From contig NZ_JAASAG010000002.1 of the NCBI RefSeq assembly GCF_012726265.1, forward strand, positions 744,001 through 808,000: DNA of 64,000 nt. Reading direction: 5' to 3'. The notes beneath the pieces are model-generated. The model worked only from the letters and a program-made list of their open reading frames with translations, made no database searches and was not told where the DNA came from. Origin of the DNA: Streptomyces sp. HNM0575. Its GTDB lineage: Bacteria; Actinomycetota; Actinomycetes; Streptomycetales; Streptomycetaceae. Position numbers and translations under genes: made by a program. Below are positions 58,236 to 64,000 of the stretch, one piece after another. Every line of letters begins with the position of its first letter. The stretch's first letter is position 1.

Positions 58236-59621
58236 TCACTTGGCGGCGGCGTCGGCGGCCTTGATCAGGCCCTCCTTCGTCACGGCGCCCACGTAGACCT
58301 TTCCGTCGTCCGTCATCAGAGCGTTAACCAGCCGGGTGTGGAAGACCCGGCCCGTGCCGAAGTCTCCCTTGACCTTGTCGCTGAAGCCGTCGAGCAGCTG
58401 CTTGCCCTGCGGCGACTTGGCGTCGTCGCCGCCGGAGCCCCCGGCGCCCGCGCCCGGGAAGCCGCTCGCGCCGCCCTTGCCCATGTCCAACTCGGCGACC
58501 GAGCCCCAGCCCTTGCCGAGCACGTCGAATCCGCCGGGCCCGGCGGGCCCGAAGCCCTCGCCCTTCTTCGGCTTCTCGTCCCTGAGCTTCTTGAACTCCT
58601 TGGACTCCCTGAACTTCTTCAGCTTCTTCGACTCGCCCTTCTCACCGGGCTTCACGTGCTCCGACGGGCCGCCGAGGCGCCGGCCGTCCGCCTTGCCGTG
58701 CGGCCCCGCCTCCGTGACGTCCGTGCCCTTCGGGGGCTTGAAGTCGAAGGTGCCGGCGTCCGGCTTGCCGAAGCCGACCTTCGTGTAGGCCACGTCGACG
58801 GCCGGTTCGCCGCCGCCCTTCGGGGAGAGCGTGAACTTCAGGGGCGTGCCGTTGTCCGCGTCGACCGCGATGCGCACGGAGTCGACCGTCGAGTGGGCGG
58901 CGCCCTTCGGCTTGATCAGCAGCTGGTACGCGTCCCGGCCGGCGACCTTCGCCGTACCGTCGACCGTCACGGACGTGGTGTCGTCCGCCGCCTTCAGCGC
59001 CTGCTCTGCCGCCTTCTGCGGAGTCACGTCGCCGAGCCCGCCGTGCAGACCGCCGTGGCCCTTGCCGTGCTCTCCGTGCTTCTCTGCCGCGCCCTTCGGC
59101 GCCTTCATGTGGAAGGCGGAGTCCGAGCCGCTGTCGTACACCCAGCCCTCGTCGCCGTTGTGGATGAAGCTGTACTCGGACGCGTCCTCCACGATGGAGA
59201 CGCGCTGCTTCTCCGGTCCGTCGGCCGCCACCCGGAGGGTGTGGTCGCCGGAGGCCAGCTCCATGAGCTTCTGCTGCGGATCGGCCGACGGGCCCTTGCC
59301 GCCCTTCTCGCCGGGCTGTCCGTCACCGTGCCGGCCGCCGCCGAAGAGACCGCCGCCCTGCTTGCCGCCCCCGGCGATGCCGGGCAGCTCGGGCAGACCG
59401 AGGTCGGTGCTGACCTTCACCGTGCCGGACATCTGCTGGGTGTCGGACGCGGCCATCTTCGCGACCAGTTCCTTCGCCGAGATCTTCGGGAGATCGGGGG
59501 CGCCGGTGTTGGCGAGTGCCGGGACGAGTCCGATGGTCAGCGCGGCCAGTCCCGCGACGCCGGCTGGTATCCCGTACCGGACGGCCTTCCTGCCGGATGT
59601 CCTCGGTTGGATCTGTGCCAT
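58236..59621 (-). CDS. LolA-like outer-membrane-lipoprotein-carrier-fold protein, exported
   Basis: 461 residues from the ATG at 59621 with GGAGG 10 nt upstream. The first 50 residues contain a signal-anchor or cleavable signal (YGIPAGVAGLAALTIGLVPA with an ALA site). The mature part begins DLPKISAKELVAKMAASDTQ, then an unclosed LolA/LppX-type barrel fold (VSIVEDASEYSFIHNGDEGW; VAGRDAYQLLIKPKGAAHS). Gly/Lys-rich inserts (GGGRHGDGQPGEKGGKG) and a long charged linker (SKKLKKFRESKEFKKLRDEK) follow. Gram-positive LolA-like proteins bind lipids or lipoprotein chains outside the cell. With the ABC-2 pair downstream in the same direction it may form one lipid-handling module; this is an inference. 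Confidence 0.85.
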   Translation of the reverse strand: MAQIQPRTSGRKAVRYGIPAGVAGLAALTIGLVPALANTGAPDLPKISAKELVAKMAASDTQQMSGTVKVSTDLGLPELPGIAGGGKQGGGLFGGGRHGDGQPGEKGGKGPSADPQQKLMELASGDHTLRVAADGPEKQRVSIVEDASEYSFIHNGDEGWVYDSGSDSAFHMKAPKGAAEKHGEHGKGHGGLHGGLGDVTPQKAAEQALKAADDTTSVTVDGTAKVAGRDAYQLLIKPKGAAHSTVDSVRIAVDADNGTPLKFTLSPKGGGEPAVDVAYTKVGFGKPDAGTFDFKPPKGTDVTEAGPHGKADGRRLGGPSEHVKPGEKGESKKLKKFRESKEFKKLRDEKPKKGEGFGPAGPGGFDVLGKGWGSVAELDMGKGGASGFPGAGAGGSGGDDAKSPQGKQLLDGFSDKVKGDFGTGRVFHTRLVNALMTDDGKVYVGAVTKEGLIKAADAAAK

Positions 59622-59690
59622 GTCGTGCCCTACCTCCGGGTCGGTGGCCGGTTCTGTACGTCGCACTCCTCCGTCCCCTGCCCGGCCATT

Positions 59691-59711
59691 GTCCCCGAAT
59701 TCCTCGGGGAC
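59691..59711 (-). promoter_or_regulatory. Palindrome upstream of the LolA-like gene
   Basis: GTCCCCGA (59691-59698) and TCGGGGAC (59704-59711) are perfect complements around ATTCC, 70 bp upstream of the start. It could be an operator or a leader hairpin. Confidence 0.4.
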
Positions 59712-59907
59712 GTGCGGGGTGGAGTCTCCATGGCATCAAACCCGTCAGCGCTGCGCGTCAGCCGATGGAGGCAACTGCGCCTACTCCTGCGGGTGGAGAA
59801 GCGGAGGATCGTGTCCCCCGTGCGGAGGCCCGCCGATGGGTGTGAACCCTGAGCCGGGACGTTGAGCCGGTCGATGAACCGGACCGCGGACCGCCGCGCG
59901 GCGGGCG

Positions 59908-60921
59908 TCAGGACGCGCGGTGCACGACCGCGTCGCACAGCTGCGAAAGGGCGTCCTTGGCGGCGCAGTCGGGCAGCGGCGTCAGCATCTCGCGCGCCTC
60001 GTTGGCGTACCGCACCGTGTCCTGCCTGGCCTGCTCCAGCGCGGGGTGCGCGCGCAGCGCCGTCAGCGCCTCCGCGTGCCGGGCGTCGTCGGTGAGGTCG
60101 CCGTCGAGCAGTTCGAGCAGCGCCAGGTCCTCGGCCGTGGCCTCCGGGGAGGCGGCATGGGCGCGCAGGCGCAGCACGGGAAGGGTGGGGACGCCCTCGC
60201 GCAGATCGGTGCCGGGCGTCTTGCCGGACTCGTGGGAGTCGCTCGCGATGTCCAGTACGTCGTCCGCGAGTTGGAAGGCCGTGCCGACCCGCTCCCCGTA
60301 CTGGGTGAGGATCGAGACGAAGCTCTCGTCCGCGCCCGCCATGAGCGCGCCGAACCGGCCCGCCACCGCGATCAGCGAGCCCGTCTTGCCCGCGATGACG
60401 TCCAGGTAGTGCTGCACCGGGTCGCGTCCGTCGCCGGGGCCCGCGGTCTCCATGATCTGGCCCGTCACCAGCCGCTCGAACGCCTCGGCCTGGATGCGTA
60501 CGGCCTCCGGGCCGAGGTCGGCGAGGATGTGGGAGGCGCGGGCGAAGAGATAGTCACCGGTGAGCACCGCGACCGAGTTGGTCCAGTTGACGTTCGCGCT
60601 GGGAACGCCGCGGCGCACGTCCGCCTCGTCCATCACGTCGTCGTGATAGAGCGTCGCCAGATGCGTCAGCTCCACGACGACGGCCGAGGGCACCACCCCC
60701 GGTGCGTGCGGGTCGCCGAACTGTGCGCCGAGCATCACCAGAAGCGGCCGGAAGCGTTTGCCGCCGGCGCGTACGAGGTGCTGCGCGGCGCCCGTTATGA
60801 ACGGGACGTCGCTCTTCGTCGCCTCGAAGAGGCCTTCCTCGACAGCAGCCAGCCCCGCCCGGACATCGGCCTCGAGAGCCTTGTCCCGCACGGTCAGTCC
60901 GAAAGGCCCGACGTCGGTCAC
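59908..60921 (-). CDS. Polyprenyl diphosphate synthase
   Basis: 337 residues from the GTG at 60921, which has AGGAGA 7 nt upstream; a Met at 60948 would add nine residues but lacks a good site. Trans-prenyl-chain elongating enzyme. First Asp-rich motif YHDDVMDEADVRRG (DDxxD), the upstream GGKRFRPLLVMLG, and second motif AFQLADDVLDIASDSHESGK. The product is probably the side chain of menaquinone (octa- or nonaprenyl), judged from length and position next to respiration genes. Minus strand, terminal gene of this run; fahA is divergent. Confidence 0.94.
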   Translation of the reverse strand: MTDVGPFGLTVRDKALEADVRAGLAAVEEGLFEATKSDVPFITGAAQHLVRAGGKRFRPLLVMLGAQFGDPHAPGVVPSAVVVELTHLATLYHDDVMDEADVRRGVPSANVNWTNSVAVLTGDYLFARASHILADLGPEAVRIQAEAFERLVTGQIMETAGPGDGRDPVQHYLDVIAGKTGSLIAVAGRFGALMAGADESFVSILTQYGERVGTAFQLADDVLDIASDSHESGKTPGTDLREGVPTLPVLRLRAHAASPEATAEDLALLELLDGDLTDDARHAEALTALRAHPALEQARQDTVRYANEAREMLTPLPDCAAKDALSQLCDAVVHRAS

Positions 60922-61123
60922 GAGGGTTCTCCTGTCTGCATACGACATACGACGAATGAGCGGTCACGGGGAACGCTCGCTGCTTTCACTTCCGGGTTCG
61001 CTTCCGGTCGTCGCCATCACCCGGCAGCGTATCCGGTCGCGTGCCGATCTCCATGGGCGCGTATCGCCAGACGGACACCGCACGGGCGGCGGCCCGCGCA
61101 CGGCTCCACCGGCCACGCGTCGC

Positions 61124-61165
61124 GTGCGCACGTTCCGGGCAACCGTGCGTACGTTCCGGGCAACA
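61124..61165. repeat. 21-bp tandem repeat in the fahA upstream region
   Basis: Two units (61124-61144, 61145-61165) of GTGCGYACGTTCCGGGCAAC plus one base, 19 of 21 identical. It lies in the 355-bp divergent gap (60922-61276), which otherwise shows no gene. Confidence 0.65.
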
Positions 61166-61276
61166 CCGCGGCGCCCACGGCCCTTCCGTGCTCCCGGTAC
61201 TGGCCGCAGCGCGCCCGGACGGTGCCCGTACGCTGAACTCGCCCGTGACCGGCGACGATCTCGAAGGCGAGGCACA

Positions 61277-62512
61277 GTGACAGACCCGAACCCTCCCGAA
61301 GGCGATCCCTTCGGCCCGGACAACCCCTTCGGCCCGGACAACCTCCCGTACGGCGTGTGCACCACCCCCGAGCACCCGCAACGGCCGCGCATAGTCGTCC
61401 GCTTCGGAGACTCGGTGCTCGACGCGGGCGGAGCGGCCGCGGCCTTCGGCTCCCCGCACGCGGAAATCCTCCAACAGCCCCTGCTCGGGCCGCTGATGGC
61501 GGCGGGCCGCCCCGTGTGGCAGTCCGTGCGCGCGCAGCTGCGGGAGTGGCTGACCGCGCCGGAGCACCGGGAGACGACGGCACGGTTCCTGCGTCCGCTC
61601 TCCGGCGTGACGATGCGTCTGCCCTTCGAGGTCGCGGACTACGTCGACTTCTACGCCAGCGAGCACCACGCCACCAACGTGGGCAGGATCTTCCGTCCCG
61701 ACAGCGCGGCCCTGCCGGCCAACTGGAAGCATCTGCCGATCGGTTACCACGGCCGCGCGGGCACCGTCGTCGTGTCCGGCACCCCCGTGCAGCGGCCCGA
61801 GGGGCAGCGCAAGCCGCCGCACGAGGAGGCTCCGCTCTTCGGGCCGTCGCGGCGGCTCGACATCGAGGCGGAGGTCGGCTTCGTGGTCGGCACACCGTCC
61901 GAGCAGGGCGAGAGCGTGCCGCTGTCCGGCTTCCGCGACCACGTCTTCGGCGTGACGCTGCTCAACGACTGGTCCGCGCGCGACATCCAGGGCTGGGAGT
62001 ACGTGCCGCTCGGACCGTTCCTCGGCAAGTCCTTCGCGACGTCGGTCTCCGCGTGGATCACGCCGCTCGACGCCCTGGACGCCGCCCGCATCGCCCCGCC
62101 CGCACGGGACGTGCCGCTCCTGCCCTACCTGGACGACTCGGCCGGGCCGGAGCCCGGCGGCATCGATCTGCGCATCACGGTGGACATCAACGGCCACACG
62201 GTCTCCGAGCCGCCGTTCTCCGCGATGTACTGGACCGCCGCACAGCAGCTGGCGCACATGACCGTCAACGGCGCCTCGCTGCGTACGGGCGACCTCTACG
62301 CCTCGGGCACGGTGAGCGGTCCCGAGCACGGGCAGCGCGGCTGCCTGCTGGAGCTGACGTGGGGCGGCAAGGAGCCGCTCCGACTCCCGGACGGCAGCCG
62401 CGGGTTCCTGGAGGACGGCGACGAGGTCACGCTCACGGCCTGGGCACCGGGCCCGGACGGCGCCCGCATCGGCCTCGGCGAGGTGACGGGCCGGATCGTC
62501 CCGCCTCGGTAG
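61277..62512 (+). CDS. fahA: Fumarylacetoacetase
   Basis: 411 residues from the GTG at 61277. Last enzyme of tyrosine/homogentisate breakdown: fumarylacetoacetate is hydrolysed to fumarate and acetoacetate. An N-terminal SH3-like domain precedes the FAH barrel. Seen: DYVDFYASEHHATNVGRIFR (conserved catalytic His and metal ligand Asp), LPIGYHGRAGTVVVSGTPVQ, LDIEAEVGFVVG (metal Glu residues), NDWSARDIQGWEYVPLGPFL and SGTVSGPEHGQRGCLLELTW. A duplicated FGPDNPFGPDN near the start comes from a 15-bp DNA repeat. No other homogentisate genes are in the window. Confidence 0.95.
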   Translation: MTDPNPPEGDPFGPDNPFGPDNLPYGVCTTPEHPQRPRIVVRFGDSVLDAGGAAAAFGSPHAEILQQPLLGPLMAAGRPVWQSVRAQLREWLTAPEHRETTARFLRPLSGVTMRLPFEVADYVDFYASEHHATNVGRIFRPDSAALPANWKHLPIGYHGRAGTVVVSGTPVQRPEGQRKPPHEEAPLFGPSRRLDIEAEVGFVVGTPSEQGESVPLSGFRDHVFGVTLLNDWSARDIQGWEYVPLGPFLGKSFATSVSAWITPLDALDAARIAPPARDVPLLPYLDDSAGPEPGGIDLRITVDINGHTVSEPPFSAMYWTAAQQLAHMTVNGASLRTGDLYASGTVSGPEHGQRGCLLELTWGGKEPLRLPDGSRGFLEDGDEVTLTAWAPGPDGARIGLGEVTGRIVPPR

Positions 62513-62611
62513 GCCCGCCGCGCTGAGCCCGCCACGCCGGACCCGCCTCGCCGCCTTGGGGTGGGCGCGGCGCTGGGTGGGCGCGGCGCGTGCGCCGGAT
62601 TCCGTCTCCCC

Positions 62612-63418
62612 TCAGGCCGGGGGACCGCCCGGCCCGGCAGGGCCCTCCCGTACCGCCGCGAGCCGTTCGCGCACCCACGTCTCCACGTCGTTGACGTGAC
62701 GGCTCGCGGCGGCGAAGGCGCCGAGGCTGTCGCGGGCGCGGAGCGCGCCGAGGATGTCCATGTGCTGCTGGTGCGTCCAGGCGAGGACGTCCGACTTGAC
62801 CAGGGCCCGCCAGATGCGGGCCCTGGCCGTGCGGTTACTGACGGAGGAGACCAGCGACTGAAGGGTGCGGTTGCCGGTCGCGGCGACGATGTCGGCGTGG
62901 AACGCCAGGTCCTCGCGGACGAGTTCGCCCGGCTCCTGGAGCGTACGCATCCGCTCGACGCGCTCCAGCAGGCCGTCGAGCGCGGCGTCGTCCATGCGGG
63001 TCGCGGCGAGGGCCGTGGCGCCGGGCTCCAGCACCTTGCGGCACTCCAGCATCTCCTCCAGGGCGGTGTCCTGGGCGAGGTCGAGGAAGCTGCCGATGGC
63101 GCTCATCAGCCGCTCGGGACGCAGGTCCGTGACAAACGTGCCGTCGCCGCGCCGCACTTCGAGGACTCCGGCCATCGCGAGCGCCCGTACGGCCTCGCGC
63201 AGGGACGGACGGGACAGCTCCAGCTCGCCCGCCAGCACGGACTCGGGGGGCAGCCGGTGCCCGGGGGCGAACTCGCCGCTCTCGATGCGCTGTTTGAGGC
63301 GGCCGATCGCCACGTCCACGACGCTGCTGCCCGTGCCGGTGGCGCGTGCGCCCGCACCCGCGCCCGAGCCCGAGCCCGCGCCCGTGCTGCCCTCGTCGCC
63401 GTCTCTGTCGGTCTTCAT
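62612..63418 (-). CDS. GntR-family regulator, FadR subfamily
   Basis: 268 residues from the ATG at 63418, 5 nt after the upstream stop. After a Gly/Ala/Ser-rich tail (residues 1-30), the winged helix is at about 33-100: VVDVAIGRLKQRIESGEFAP, HRLPPESVLAGELELSRPSL, REAVRALAMAGVLEVRRGDG. The all-helical FCD ligand domain follows (LEECRKVLEPGATALAA-type segment; FHADIVAATGNRTLQSLVSS with metal-binding residues). Co-transcribed with the fuconate dehydratase gene, so the ligand is likely a fucose-pathway intermediate. Confidence 0.9.
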   Translation of the reverse strand: MKTDRDGDEGSTGAGSGSGAGAGARATGTGSSVVDVAIGRLKQRIESGEFAPGHRLPPESVLAGELELSRPSLREAVRALAMAGVLEVRRGDGTFVTDLRPERLMSAIGSFLDLAQDTALEEMLECRKVLEPGATALAATRMDDAALDGLLERVERMRTLQEPGELVREDLAFHADIVAATGNRTLQSLVSSVSNRTARARIWRALVKSDVLAWTHQQHMDILGALRARDSLGAFAAASRHVNDVETWVRERLAAVREGPAGPGGPPA

Positions 63419-63423
63419 GCCGG

Positions 63424-64000
63424 TCAGGATGTCACCGGTGCCGTGCCGGCCCACACGGAGCCGCCGGGGAAGCGGTTGGCCTCCAGCGTCTCGCGGCGGA
63501 TCTGCGCGCTGTAGCCGGGCGCCTCGGGCACGCGGTAGCGCGAGCCCTCGACGCGCACCGGGTCGTGGAAGTGCTCGTGCAGGTGGTCGACGTACTCCAC
63601 GACGCGGTCCTCCATGGAGCCGCTGACCGCCACGTAGTCGAAGACCGAGAGGTGCTGCACCAGTTCGCACAGCCCGACTCCGCCCGCGTGCGGGCACACC
63701 GGCACGTCGTGCGCGGCGGCCAGCAGCAGCGCCGCCACGGCCTCGTTTACACCGCCGAGCCGGCAGGCGTCGATCTGGCAGATGCCGATCGCACCGGCCT
63801 GGAGGAACTGCTTGAACATCACGGCGTTGTGCGCGTGTTCGCCGGTGGCGACGTGCGTGGGGGCGATGCGCCGCTGGATCGCGGCGTGGCCGAGCACGTC
63901 GTCCGGGCTGGTGGGCTCCTCGAACCACCAGATGCCGAACTCCTCGAGCGCGTCGGCCCATTCGATCGCCTCGTCGACGCCGAGCGTCTGGTTGGCGTCG
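63424..64000 (-). CDS. L-fuconate dehydratase (C-terminal part, cut by the window edge)
   Basis: Enolase-superfamily member, at least 192 residues visible. It dehydrates L-fuconate to 2-keto-3-deoxy-fuconate in the non-phosphorylated fucose pathway. Seen: FGIWWFEEPTSPDDVLGHAA (metal-binding Glu region), VATGEHAHNAVMFKQFLQAG, CQIDACRLGGVNEA (conserved Asp), VCPHAGGVGLCELVQHLSVF and SGSMEDRVVEYVDHLHEHFH, the diagnostic C-terminal block of fuconate dehydratases rather than mandelate racemases in general. Followed directly by the FadR-type regulator. Confidence 0.93.
   Translation of the reverse strand, partial: DANQTLGVDEAIEWADALEEFGIWWFEEPTSPDDVLGHAAIQRRIAPTHVATGEHAHNAVMFKQFLQAGAIGICQIDACRLGGVNEAVAALLLAAAHDVPVCPHAGGVGLCELVQHLSVFDYVAVSGSMEDRVVEYVDHLHEHFHDPVRVEGSRYRVPEAPGYSAQIRRETLEANRFPGGSVWAGTAPVTS

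Overview
The window is a high-GC actinomycete chromosome, almost certainly Streptomyces or a close relative (family Streptomycetaceae). This rests on strong GC bias at third codon positions, frequent GTG starts with AGGAGG-type ribosome sites, an acidic N-terminal extension on NusG, and a gene order that closely parallels the central chromosome of model Streptomyces. No phage structural genes, intact transposase, rRNA operon or CRISPR array is visible.

Layout. From 1 to 9.6 kb (mostly minus strand) lies the conserved translation and cell-wall block: a lipoprotein, rplA, rplK, nusG, secE, tRNA-Trp, then aspC and add on the plus strand, murB, a MaoC-type dehydratase pair, rpmG, tRNA-Met and tRNA-Thr. 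This is the same neighbourhood that carries hadABC in mycobacteria. From 9.8 to 13.9 kb come an amidohydrolase, a NAD(P)-binding protein, a YihY membrane protein and a small membrane protein behind a structured leader. From 14.0 to 21.6 kb is a self-contained catabolic cluster: creatininase-like hydrolase, class II aldolase, Tm-1-like (UPF0261) protein, zinc alcohol dehydrogenase and lactate-type permease, followed by a convergent LacI regulator. Operator-like repeats before the first gene match a palindrome before the regulator. The substrate is unknown, and this is the best candidate for an undescribed system.

From 21.6 to 28.5 kb is accessory material: a secreted beta-helix protein, a possible gene remnant, a small protein of a type I associate with integrative elements, MerR plus reductase, RidA, a divergent MarR/flavin monooxygenase pair with duplicated operators, and a SnoaL-like protein. 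It ends at tRNA-Tyr, the gene type used as attachment site by SLP1-like elements. From 28.8 to 34.4 kb come YajQ, an MMPL transporter with three C-terminal carboxypeptidase-regulatory-like domains, its TetR regulator with two operators, and HtpX.

From 34.7 to 46 kb is a ten-gene complex I-like operon (nuoA, B, C, H, I, J, K, L, M, N) with no nuoD, E, F or G; several subunits carry long low-complexity tails. A secreted trypsin-like protease follows, then two sensor kinases and one response regulator. The kinases share a 615-bp catalytic segment that reads as identical, although their sensor halves differ. Next are korA/korB (2-oxoacid:ferredoxin oxidoreductase), rarD, a LolA-like protein with an ABC-2 exporter, a polyprenyl diphosphate synthase, fumarylacetoacetase, and at the right edge a FadR-type regulator with a truncated L-fuconate dehydratase.

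How parts may work together: tightly overlapping genes point to translational coupling in the nuo operon, korAB, the ABC pair and the MaoC pair. KorAB makes reduced ferredoxin and the nuo module lacks its NADH-input subunits, so a ferredoxin-fed respiratory role is possible but is inference only.
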